DNA of 7,372 nucleotides from PVC group bacterium (GTDB lineage: Bacteria; Verrucomicrobiota; Kiritimatiellia; CAIKKV01; PXCX01): contig PWZG01000578.1 in assembly GCA_003567575.1 (NCBI GenBank), positions 1-7,372 of the forward strand. Direction: 5' to 3'. Below the pieces are notes generated by a model. It ran no database searches. It was not told the origin of the DNA and saw nothing but the letters and a program-made list of their open reading frames with translations. Positions 1 to 5,769 of the stretch are shown here, piece after piece. Within the stretch, counting starts at the first letter, position 1. Each line of letters starts with the position of its first letter. The translations under genes and the position numbers were made by a program.

Positions 1-561
1 CATTCCGTCCAGATCCAGGACGCCGGCCGTAATCCAAATCCGGCCGCCGCCAAGTGAAATCGACGTGCTGTAGTATCGGCCGCCGCCCCCCAAATCGAGC
101 GGCCAAAACAGATCGCCATGCGTCGGCGGGGAACCACCGCCGCCGCGGCCGCCGTAACTGCCGCCGCCATGTCCGGAGCTTCCCTCGCGCGGCCCATCGC
201 CGCGACCGCTGACATTGATCGAGGCGCCGGCTTCCACCGTAACGGCATTCGAGACCACCAGCCAGACCCCGTTGCTATTACCGGCGGAATGCGTGATCAC
301 GCCGTCGCTGCCGATCACGTTGACATCCGAAAAATGGTGTTCGCCATCAATCGTCAGCGTACAATTGCTGACGGTAATCGACCAGCCGGCATAACTGGTG
401 TCACCTGCCGGAATCCAACTGTTGGTGGTAAACGTGACTTCTTGCGCGCCGGCGATACCGGTTGCCAGAAAGGCCAGCAGCGGTATCAGGCGACCGAAAA
501 ATTTACGGCTGATAGCGTGGCTTACGGAAACGGCGGCAACAATGTATTTATTGAAGCGCAT
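1..561 (-). CDS. Secreted glycine-rich surface protein, N-terminal part (runs off left edge)
   Basis: The frame is open for 187 codons from an ATG at 561-559 to the window edge, so the 3' end is missing. GGAAGG at 570-575 lies 8 nt upstream as Shine-Dalgarno. Residues 1-39 look like a signal peptide with an unusually long n-region (about 23 residues, basic RKFFGR at its end), a hydrophobic core (LIPLLAFLATGIAG) and an AGA|QE cleavage site. The mature part starts with beta-rich sequence (about 42-120) containing short repeats of the type 'VTVEAGASINVSGRG'. A glycine-rich stretch follows (120-175; HGGGSYGGRGGGG, then LDLGGGG and LGGGRIWITAG). This order is typical of very large beta-helical or adhesin-like exported proteins of Planctomycetes, Verrucomicrobia and Kiritimatiellota, where the phrase ends in 'L.LDG.ISANG'. 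Export and surface display are inferred; the ligand is unknown. Wrong-strand frames here are artefacts of its GC-rich glycine codons. Confidence 0.85.
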   Translation of the reverse strand, partial: MRFNKYIVAAVSVSHAISRKFFGRLIPLLAFLATGIAGAQEVTFTTNSWIPAGDTSYAGWSITVSNCTLTIDGEHHFSDVNVIGSDGVITHSAGNSNGVWLVVSNAVTVEAGASINVSGRGDGPREGSSGHGGGSYGGRGGGGSPPTHGDLFWPLDLGGGGRYYSTSISLGGGRIWITAGVLDLDGM

Positions 562-700
562 GATCGGAACCTTCCAATAACAAGGGTTGAGTAACTCATA
601 TCTCTAACCAACACGGCAGGTGGCCGGCGCGTTCCTGCTTGTCATTGAGAAGGCTGCGATCGTTTTACGTGTTGCAGGCGCCAGCTTCTTGCCTTCCATA

Positions 701-729
701 AAAATATCCAATTTGACGGTTGCCGTCAA
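701..729 (-). promoter_or_regulatory. Candidate sigma-70 promoter for the secreted protein
   Basis: On the minus strand TTGACG (724-729) and TATTTT (701-706) are separated by 17 bp. They match the -35 consensus at 5 of 6 and the -10 at 4 of 6 positions. Transcription would start near 694, leaving a leader of about 130 nt before the ATG at 561. The -35 box is one arm of a perfect palindrome (see 713-729). This is by eye only; a shorter-leader promoter is not excluded. Confidence 0.4.
713..729. repeat. Perfect 7-bp inverted repeat over the -35 box
   Basis: TTGACGGTTGCCGTCAA is a perfect palindrome with 7-bp arms and a 3-bp centre. One arm supplies the candidate -35 TTGACG of the promoter for the secreted protein, so a bound dimeric regulator would cover that box. 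No copy was seen elsewhere in the window, and regulator binding is inference only. Confidence 0.4.
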
Positions 730-816
730 GCCATAATCTTCGTTTTTTTTGACGCCTCGACGAGAGGTCGAGAGTGACGGGAACGCTGCCCAGTATCCCA
801 AACGTCAACCATCACC

Positions 817-912
817 CTGGAGACGGCGGCGTGCCGCGCCGGAGCCTCGGAGGCGGGTCCCCCGCCGTTTTCTTTCGCGCGATCTCACCCCGGTCTCCAT
901 CCGGCCGGGACC
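817..912 (-). repeat. Modular dispersed repeat, inverted partial copy (GC-rich module)
   Basis: This segment reads as the reverse complement of the GC-rich half of the repeat at 1391-1522 and 7231-7372. It shares CTGGAGACGGCGG at the left, GGCGGGTCCCCCGCCG in the middle and a run ending CATCCGGCCGGGAC at the right. It differs by about 22 extra bases after position 829 and by scattered substitutions. The AT-rich module found in the other copies is absent. It contains no reading frame of interest. Confidence 0.6.
852..876 (+). terminator. Terminator-like hairpin within the repeat
   Basis: GGCGGG (852-857), loop TCC and CCCGCC (861-866) form a 6-bp GC stem followed by GTTTTCTTTC. That has the shape of an intrinsic terminator reading rightwards. 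The sister copies keep the stem: 1437-1453, with 7-bp arms and a 3-nt loop, and 7277-7292, with 6-bp arms and a 4-nt loop. In those two copies the T-rich side (TTTCTTCG or TTCCTTCG) lies on the minus strand. No gene is known to read into this one from the left, so it may be a repeat hairpin with no termination role. Confidence 0.3.
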
Positions 913-968
913 TGTCTGCCGTGGCGGCACTATAAGTCAGGCGATTACGCGACATGAGGATGGATACG

Positions 969-1077
969 AAAACGGAGCACGATTACGAGACACGAGGAGA
1001 CCGCAAGCAATCGTGTTGCGTTATCGTGCCGCGTTATCGTCGTGCGATTCGGGGAAAAAAAACGGAGCACGATTACG
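969..1077 (+). repeat. Two 19-bp direct repeats 90 bp apart
   Basis: AAAACGGAGCACGATTACG occurs identically at 969-987 and 1059-1077. The DNA between is a degenerate mix of related words (ttacgag, acacgagg, gcgttatcgt repeated at 1018 and 1031). This 'gagcacgattacga' low-complexity DNA looks non-coding. It is one of the reasons for placing the organism near Lentisphaerota or Kiritimatiellota. Confidence 0.7.
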
Positions 1078-1140
1078 GGCGACGACTACGGAGGGCAAGC
1101 TGATTGGGAATTCCGCTCATAGTAATCCGTAGTCGTCGCC
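1078..1140. repeat. Perfect 15-bp inverted repeat, 33-nt loop
   Basis: GGCGACGACTACGGA at 1078-1092 and its exact reverse complement TCCGTAGTCGTCGCC at 1126-1140 enclose 33 nt. It starts directly after the second 19-bp direct repeat and ends directly before the next inverted repeat at 1141, so the three elements abut without spacer. As RNA it would form a strong stem. There is no T-tract immediately after either arm, so it does not look like a classical terminator. Confidence 0.7.
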
Positions 1141-1220
1141 GGTAACCGTTCACGGGTTGGAATGACACGGGTTTTGAATTCAAAACGTTTTCCTGATGCA
1201 ATCGTCCGTAAACGGTTACC
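1141..1220. repeat. Nested inverted repeat built from two 15-bp motif copies
   Basis: GGTAACCGTTCACGG (1141-1155) and CCGTAAACGGTTACC (1206-1220) are inverted copies of one motif matching at 14 of 15 positions. Almost concentric with them lies a perfect 16-bp palindrome, GTTTTGAATTCAAAAC, at 1171-1186. The left arm is one of three exact GTAACCGTTCACGGG sites in the window (here 1142-1156). The structure resembles a small non-autonomous element or a double operator. Nothing seen here decides between them. Confidence 0.65.
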
Positions 1221-1390
1221 GTCGCCGTCGTCGTCCACCGATTCCCCTGTTCTTTCAAACATGACAAAGGCAAAGATTAAGTTAAAGACGAGGGGGCAGA
1301 CGGATGCATCTTTGTCGTTGCCGTAATCTTTACCCTTAATCTGCATGGGAAGCAGGGTCTCGTCCAGCAGCCGGCCGCCTGCCCGCCCGC

Positions 1391-1522
1391 GGCCGTCCCG
1401 GGCCGGATGGGAAACCGTGACGACCGTGCGAAGAAACGGCGGGGGACCCGCCGTCTCCAGATGTTGGCGGAACTAATTTAGGACAGAATAATTTTCGGAA
1501 AGTTTTCGTAACCGTTCACGGG
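1391..1522 (+). repeat. Modular dispersed repeat, forward copy with 15-bp motif
   Basis: Positions 1391-1506 align with 7231-7344 with about ten substitutions and two single-base indels. The order is a GC-rich module (GGCCGTCCCGGGCCGG, then a hairpin at 1437-1453 with CGGCGGG/CCCGCCG arms), then CCGTCTCCAGATGTTGG, then an AT-rich module with GGACAGAATAATTTTCGG. Here the AT module runs directly into GTAACCGTTCACGGG (1508-1522). At the right end of the window the same position carries GTGGTAACGGTTCAG. No transposase is linked. Confidence 0.75.
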
Positions 1523-1622
1523 GTTGGTTTCCGTGTTCGTTGCCGTTCTGAGTGTCACGCCGTAGGCTTGGCGAAGGCGGAAGTGTCCGCGTCAGCCACG
1601 GGCTGATCCGCATGCGGCTGAT

Positions 1623-1707
1623 AGCGGGCGAACGGCAGCAAAACCTTCGTCCTTAACGTTTGCCTGATCCAGCCGCCGGTCTTTCTCCATGCTGCCGTTC
1701 GCCCGCT
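1623..1707. repeat. Perfect 18-bp inverted repeat, 49-nt loop
   Basis: AGCGGGCGAACGGCAGCA (1623-1640) and its exact reverse complement (1690-1707) enclose 49 nt. A third partial copy (GAACGGCAGC) follows near 1719-1728. The arms are GC-rich and would form a very stable RNA stem on either strand. On the minus strand a short frame starts inside the right arm (ATGGAGAAAGAC...), but it has no ribosome-binding site and ends quickly. The element lies between two inverted copies of the 15-bp motif (1508-1522 and 1761-1775). Confidence 0.7.
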
Positions 1708-1760
1708 GCGCGTGCCGCGGAACGGCAGCTACTGCTTACAGACGAACCTCTTGCGCAATA

Positions 1761-1775
1761 CCCGTGAACGGTCAC
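1761..1775 (-). repeat. Copy of the 15-bp GTAACCGTTCACGGG motif (one mismatch)
   Basis: CCCGTGAACGGTCAC on the plus strand equals GTGACCGTTCACGGG on the minus strand, differing from the exact motif at one base. It faces the forward copy at 1508-1522. Together they bracket the 18-bp inverted repeat at 1623-1707, giving a 268-bp block with terminal inverted repeats. Either an operator or a mobile-element end is possible. Confidence 0.5.
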
Positions 1776-2000
1776 AAAATCAGTTCGTGCATACGATCTG
1801 AGGCCGAAGGTCTGAGCAAACCGCCACCCTTGTTATTTTCACAATACCGATGACAAAACCATGACATGTATCCGTCATAATATACTTCAGAGATTGACGA
1901 ATGGCTTCGCCCTCTGCCAGCGGGAGATGCTGAACGGTCGGGTTGGCAACAAAACGTTTTCTTGTTTTTTATGGCAGACACGCTGGATTAAGGCCCTATG

Positions 2001-2006
2001 AAAGGA
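2001..2006 (+). promoter_or_regulatory. Ribosome-binding site fixing the radical SAM start
   Basis: AAAGGA lies 8 nt before ATG 2015. The frame stays open upstream to a TTG at 1943, but those 24 codons (MATKRFLVFYGRHAG...) are not family-like and have no Shine-Dalgarno. From ATG 2015 the protein begins MNILLLNPEFP, the usual start of a B12-binding radical SAM protein. Confidence 0.7.
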
Positions 2007-2014
2007 CTCGTATC

Positions 2015-3493
2015 ATGAACATACTACTGCTAAACCCGGAATTTCCCGACACATTCTGGAGTTATAAACACGCCTTGAGCTTCACCGGTAAACGCGCGGC
2101 GTTTCCGCCGCTGGGGCTGGCGACCATTGCCGCTCTGCTACCCGCCGAATGGGATATACGGATCGTCGACATGAATGTGACGAATCTGCACACGCGCGAT
2201 CTGGAGTGGGCCGACTACGCCTTCATCGGCGCCATGACCGTTCAGCGCGATGCCGCGCGTCGTCTGATCTCGCGCTGTAACGCGTCGGATCTGCCGGTCG
2301 TGGCGGGTGGCCCGCTGTTTACGATGGAACACGAATCGTTCGACGGCGTAGCGCATTTCGTCCTTAACGAAGCCGAGATCACGTTGCCGCGATTTCTCGA
2401 AGATCTGGCAAACGAACGGGCACTGCCGGTTTATGCCTCGGAAGATTTTGCGGACATGACACAGACCCCCACCCCGCGTTGGGACAAGATTTCCCTGAAA
2501 TCCTATCATGCCATGAGCATACAATATTCGCGGGGTTGCCCGTTCAACTGCGATTTCTGCAATATCACCTCGCTGCTGGGACACCAGGTAAGAATCAAGC
2601 GTACGGCACAGATTGTTGCCGAACTCGATGCGCTTTACGACAGCGGCTGGCGCGGACGGATGTTTTTCGTGGACGACAATTTCATCGGCAACAAACGCCG
2701 TCTCAAGAACGATCTTCTGCCGGCGCTGATTGAATGGCGCCGTACCCGCAAAGGCGTTGTCTTCCAGACTGAAGCATCCATCGATCTGGCCGATGACGAA
2801 TCGCTGATGACCCTGATGCGCGATGCGGGTTTCGACACGGTCTTTATCGGGATCGAAACTCCGGATGAAGCGGCGCTGTCCGAATGCGGTAAAAAACAGA
2901 ACACCCACCGCGACCTGGTGGCGGATGTCCATAAGATCCAACGCGCGGGGATGCAGGTACAAGGCGGATTTATCGTCGGATTCGACTGCGACGAGGCCTC
3001 CGTATTTCAACGGCAAATCGATTTCATTCAGAAGAGCGGCATTGTTACGGCAATGGTCGGTCTGCTGCAAGCGCCCCAGGGTACGCGCCTATATCAACGC
3101 ATGGCCAAACTGGGACGGTTACGGGGTAACGCTTCAGGGGATAACGTCGAAGGCACCACCAATATACAGCCGGTCATGGATTTCGATCGTCTGCATGCCG
3201 GGTATACCGAAATATTACATCATATCTATACACCGCGAAATTATTACCGGCGTATCCGAACCCTGTTGCGCGAAACGCCGCGACCGAAATTTCATCGCGC
3301 ATGCAGCTCATCGGATATCAAGGCGGTGCTGCGTTCACTCTACCGTCTGGGTATTCTGGGCAAGGAACGTCTGCACTACTGGCATCTGCTGGCCTGGACA
3401 TTCGCGCGGCGGCCGAGTTTGCTGCCGCTGGCGATCACGCTTGCTATTTCCGGATATCATTATCGCATGGTATGCGAACAGCATATCCGCTGA
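2015..3493 (+). CDS. B12-binding domain radical SAM protein (DUF4070 / HpnP-like type)
   Basis: The protein has 492 residues. Residues 1-140 look like a cobalamin-binding Rossmann domain: MNILLLNPEFP, then PPLGLATIAALLP at 31-43, IRIVDMNV at 48-55 and VVAGGP at 95-100. The DxHxxG motif of base-off B12 proteins is not obvious, which is common in this class. The radical SAM core starts at 171 (YSRGCPFNCDFC) with C175, C179 and C182 as CxxxCxxC ligands for the 4Fe-4S cluster. FFVDDNFIGNK (217-227), FQTEASIDLADD (250-261), FIGIETPD (277-284) and GGFIVGFD (317-324) are landmarks shared with DUF4070 proteins, including the hopanoid methylase HpnP. The tail (400-492) is basic, with a weakly hydrophobic segment at 465-480. 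Such enzymes use B12 and SAM for methylations or other radical chemistry; the substrate here is unknown. No hopanoid or squalene gene is adjacent, so I do not call it HpnP. It converges on the SDR gene with 6 bp between stops. Confidence 0.9.
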   Translation: MNILLLNPEFPDTFWSYKHALSFTGKRAAFPPLGLATIAALLPAEWDIRIVDMNVTNLHTRDLEWADYAFIGAMTVQRDAARRLISRCNASDLPVVAGGPLFTMEHESFDGVAHFVLNEAEITLPRFLEDLANERALPVYASEDFADMTQTPTPRWDKISLKSYHAMSIQYSRGCPFNCDFCNITSLLGHQVRIKRTAQIVAELDALYDSGWRGRMFFVDDNFIGNKRRLKNDLLPALIEWRRTRKGVVFQTEASIDLADDESLMTLMRDAGFDTVFIGIETPDEAALSECGKKQNTHRDLVADVHKIQRAGMQVQGGFIVGFDCDEASVFQRQIDFIQKSGIVTAMVGLLQAPQGTRLYQRMAKLGRLRGNASGDNVEGTTNIQPVMDFDRLHAGYTEILHHIYTPRNYYRRIRTLLRETPRPKFHRACSSSDIKAVLRSLYRLGILGKERLHYWHLLAWTFARRPSLLPLAITLAISGYHYRMVCEQHIR

Positions 3494-3499
3494 AATCGC

Positions 3500-4285
3500 T
3501 TAACAGTGCATACCGCCGTCCATCAATATGTTTTCACCGGTGATATATTTGGATCCCTCGCCGGCAAGGAACACGACCACGCCCTTGATATCATCGTCCA
3601 CCGCCAGCCGTCCGATCATGACTTTTTTGCTGTAATTTTGCACAAAACGTTGCGGCTGATTGGGCGCCCGTAACCCGCCGGGGCTGATACAGTTGGCACG
3701 GATACGACGGTCCGCCAACACATGCGCCAGATAACGGGTGAAATTGATCATGCCCGCGCGATGAAAAAAATAGTCGGGCGACGGATTGCCCATGTCCGTC
3801 CCTTCGTAATTCGACAGATCCGGCCCGAACATTCCCATCATGGACGCGATATTGACGATCGTCCCGCCGCCGCGTTGCGCGATCAAATCGGCCATGGCAC
3901 GGGTTATATCCATCATGCCGACAACGTTTACCTGCATTGACAAGGCAAGATCGTTGAGCCGGAATCCGTCCCATCCGCCCGATACCGGACGCGCCACGGC
4001 GTTATTGACGAACACATCCAGTCCGCCGAAATCGGCGACAATATTCGCTTTCAGGGCGGCGACGGACTCGGGGTCGGCCTGATCCAGTTTGCGGGCATGA
4101 ACATCCAGACCGCGATCCCGCATCGTCTGCGCAAACGCGTCACCAGCCTCAAGATTACGCGAGGCCGTAATCACGCGGGCATCGGCTTCGGCCAAACCTT
4201 CGACAATGCAGCGCCCGTACTTACCGGCGCCGCCAGTGACCAGCGCCACTTTGTTTTTTAAACTTAACAATTCTTTCGTATGCAT
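3500..4285 (-). CDS. SDR family NAD(P)-dependent oxidoreductase with YxxxR active site
   Basis: The protein has 261 residues, normal for a classical short-chain dehydrogenase. ATG 4285 is chosen because AAGGAG (4291-4296) lies 5 nt upstream; the alternative ATG eight codons earlier has no such site. The Rossmann fold shows TGGAGKYG (17-24, cofactor glycines), NNA (94-96), the catalytic-type N120, and NIAS with S148. The C-terminus has the usual ITGENILMDGGM. The Tyr region reads DYFFHRAGMINFTRYLA, so Y172 is followed by R176 where the family has the catalytic Lys of YxxxK. The Ser-Tyr spacing is 24 residues, longer than the common 12-13, with EGTDMGNPSP inserted. It would oxidise or reduce a sugar, polyol or similar alcohol; substrate unknown. 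It is the last gene of the three-gene minus operon, 17 bp after the epimerase. No terminator fits in the 6 bp before the converging radical SAM gene. Confidence 0.9.
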   Translation of the reverse strand: MHTKELLSLKNKVALVTGGAGKYGRCIVEGLAEADARVITASRNLEAGDAFAQTMRDRGLDVHARKLDQADPESVAALKANIVADFGGLDVFVNNAVARPVSGGWDGFRLNDLALSMQVNVVGMMDITRAMADLIAQRGGGTIVNIASMMGMFGPDLSNYEGTDMGNPSPDYFFHRAGMINFTRYLAHVLADRRIRANCISPGGLRAPNQPQRFVQNYSKKVMIGRLAVDDDIKGVVVFLAGEGSKYITGENILMDGGMHC

Positions 4286-4302
4286 TTGATCTCCTTCCCT
4301 TG

Positions 4303-5232
4303 TCAGCACTGCGTACCGACTTGCAGACGGGCGGTTTCGGTTTGTCCCGCGGCGAGCCAGCGAACGCCAGAAACGGTATTGAGCGCATTGGGAACGCCCA
4401 TCCAGGGTTCGACACAGAAAAACGGCTTGTCGGGCATGGTATAAAGCTGGACGTATGGAAACCTATCCGCATCCGTCGCGCTGTCGGCGCGAAGATGCAA
4501 TTGAAAACCGTCAGGGAACAAAAGGCTTGCCTTTTTGTCGTCTCCCATTTGGATCAATTGTTCGTTGATCGCCGGATCGGTGACAGCCGCCGGAAAATCC
4601 GGTATCTCCGGTTTTACGCCGGCGATATCGGTCAGTTGCGCGTTGTACGCCAGCGCCCGTTGCGGCGACAAGGCGACGCGGACCCCGGATTTCCCGCCAT
4701 CCGGCGGCGGGGTTTGGAAATATGGATGAAATCCGGCGTAGTACGGTAGCGGCCGGTCGCCGCGATTACGGTATTGCTGTTCGCAGACGAGTATGCTTGG
4801 TTCGACGCGAAAGGTCAGCCGGACGCTGAACGCGAACGGGTACTGTTCACGGGTCTGTTCGGTATCGCTCAGTTCCATCGTCAACTCGGCGGGATCGTCG
4901 TGCGCCACGACCTGCCATGGCATCCGATGGGCGAATCCATGGATTTTCAGCGTGTACCGCCGCGCATCGTATAGATAGGTTTCCGGTTGCCCGCCGCGTT
5001 CAAGCCTGCCGCAGATGGGAAACAGGAACGGTAAACCGCCGCGTGTCTGATCCGTGTCCCGATCCCAGAAGTAGTCATGTTGGAAAAGTGATTCCCGCGG
5101 GCCAGCGGGCGACGGCAATACGAGTGAACTGCCGATGGCGCCAAACTCCGGCACAAACGTGGCGCGCGTCACGCCGTCGCCGGCGTCGATCGTCCACGTG
5201 GTAACACCCTTCATCGTTTCTTTAACGGCCAT
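4303..5232 (-). CDS. Aldose 1-epimerase (galactose mutarotase-like) family protein
   Basis: The protein has 309 residues and a mutarotase-like beta-sandwich pattern. It interconverts alpha and beta anomers of a sugar or sugar phosphate, probably in the cytoplasm, as no signal peptide is seen. Landmarks are GGLPFLFPICGRLE (65-78), HGFAHRMPW (98-106), GFHPYF (167-172) and FFCVEPWMG (271-279). H98 and H169 and the glutamate E275 fit the His/His/Glu catalytic set of the family. The family also includes glucose-6-phosphate 1-epimerases (YeaD-like) and YihR-type enzymes, and the substrate cannot be read from sequence. ATG 5232 is preceded by AAGGAG (5242-5247) at 9 nt. That site overlaps the TAA of the upstream deaminase, suggesting translational coupling. 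A nearby out-of-frame ATG at 5240 opens only five codons. Confidence 0.88.
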   Translation of the reverse strand: MAVKETMKGVTTWTIDAGDGVTRATFVPEFGAIGSSLVLPSPAGPRESLFQHDYFWDRDTDQTRGGLPFLFPICGRLERGGQPETYLYDARRYTLKIHGFAHRMPWQVVAHDDPAELTMELSDTEQTREQYPFAFSVRLTFRVEPSILVCEQQYRNRGDRPLPYYAGFHPYFQTPPPDGGKSGVRVALSPQRALAYNAQLTDIAGVKPEIPDFPAAVTDPAINEQLIQMGDDKKASLLFPDGFQLHLRADSATDADRFPYVQLYTMPDKPFFCVEPWMGVPNALNTVSGVRWLAAGQTETARLQVGTQC

Positions 5233-5245
5233 GTTTCATGTCTCC

Positions 5246-5737
5246 TTACGGTGTTGATGCATCGGATGGGAAATTGTTCCCATCGCATTGACGCCGCAAC
5301 CGCCGGTAGCGCACCCCGGCTTCCTGCAAGAGGTTGCGACTCTGTTCGTTAAAAGCGTATTCCTCTTCGTAAACCACTTCGATAATCCCGCCGTTGATGA
5401 TCATTTTCGTGCATAACAGGCAGGGACTGCACGTGCTGTACAACGTCGCTTCGCGGATGGCAATCCCGTGGTAGGCGGCTTGGGTAATGGCGTTTTCCTC
5501 GGCATGCGAACAGATGCATTCGCCAAGACCGGAACCGGACACACCCTTGCCGGCACAACGTGAACAACCACCCTCGAAACAGTTGACAACGCCGCGCGGC
5601 GTCCCGTTGTAACCGGTCGATATGATACGACGGTCTTTGACGATAACCGCCGCCACCCGACGACGGAGGCAATTCCCGCGCGAGGATACCACGTGCGCGA
5701 TATCCATGAAATATTCGTCCCAATCAGGACGTTGCAT
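5246..5737 (-). CDS. Deoxycytidylate (dCMP) deaminase family protein
   Basis: The protein has 163 residues and is a zinc-dependent cytidine/deoxycytidylate deaminase of the ComEB/dCMP deaminase type, converting dCMP to dUMP for thymidylate synthesis. The N-terminus RPDWDEYFMDIAHVVSSRGNC is typical of the family. The zinc site is H78-A-E80 (SHAEENAI) with P105-C106-L-L-C109, where E80 is the proton shuttle. An insert before it (C53, C58, C61, C74, C76; GGCSRC and GECICSHAE) is Cys-rich, as in dCMP deaminases that bind further zinc; extra zinc here is inference. ATG 5737 has AAGGAG at 5746-5751, 8 nt upstream. It heads the operon with the epimerase and SDR, an odd partner for a nucleotide enzyme. 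The epimerase Shine-Dalgarno lies over its stop codon. Confidence 0.93.
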   Translation of the reverse strand: MQRPDWDEYFMDIAHVVSSRGNCLRRRVAAVIVKDRRIISTGYNGTPRGVVNCFEGGCSRCAGKGVSGSGLGECICSHAEENAITQAAYHGIAIREATLYSTCSPCLLCTKMIINGGIIEVVYEEEYAFNEQSRNLLQEAGVRYRRLRRQCDGNNFPSDASTP

Positions 5738-5769
5738 AAAAAAAACTCCTTATCCCTCGGCTACGCTAT

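Larger units (their letters stand above)
562..2014. other. 1.45-kb gene-free region rich in repeats
   Basis: I find no supportable gene between the secreted protein and the radical SAM gene. Open frames here (604-801 minus, 749-1132 plus, 1073-1346 minus, 1772-1981 minus) have low-complexity or Arg/Pro/Ser-rich translations, no good ribosome-binding site, and overlap repeats. The stretch holds an inverted copy of a modular repeat (817-912), degenerate 'cgattacgagcacgag'-type DNA (about 940-1080), adjacent inverted repeats (1078-1140, 1141-1220), a forward copy of the modular repeat (1391-1522), an 18-bp inverted repeat (1623-1707) and a copy of the 15-bp motif (1761-1775). Segment 1780-1940 upstream of the radical SAM gene carries nothing I recognise. 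I saw no convincing -35/-10 pair for that gene. Such DNA is common between genes of Lentisphaerota and Kiritimatiellota (general knowledge, not shown here). Confidence 0.6.

Noticed and set aside
118..594. 158-residue plus-strand frame
   Set aside because: It overlaps the minus-strand exported protein, whose translation shows a signal peptide and family-like glycine-rich repeats; the plus frame is Ala/Arg-rich with no recognisable motif.
749..1132. 127-residue plus-strand frame through repeats
   Set aside because: Arg/Pro/Ser-rich translation of inverted and low-complexity repeats, no ribosome-binding site; best explained as a chance frame.
969..1220. CRISPR-like array
   Set aside because: Only two identical 19-bp repeats 90 bp apart, no regular spacers, and no cas genes nearby.
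1772..1981. 69-residue minus-strand frame upstream of the radical SAM gene
   Set aside because: No Shine-Dalgarno, no motif, and it ends in the 15-bp motif copy; not supported as a gene.
2138..3070. 310-residue minus-strand frame inside the radical SAM gene
   Set aside because: Mirror of a gene with clear cofactor motifs; a long antisense frame is common in GC-balanced coding DNA.
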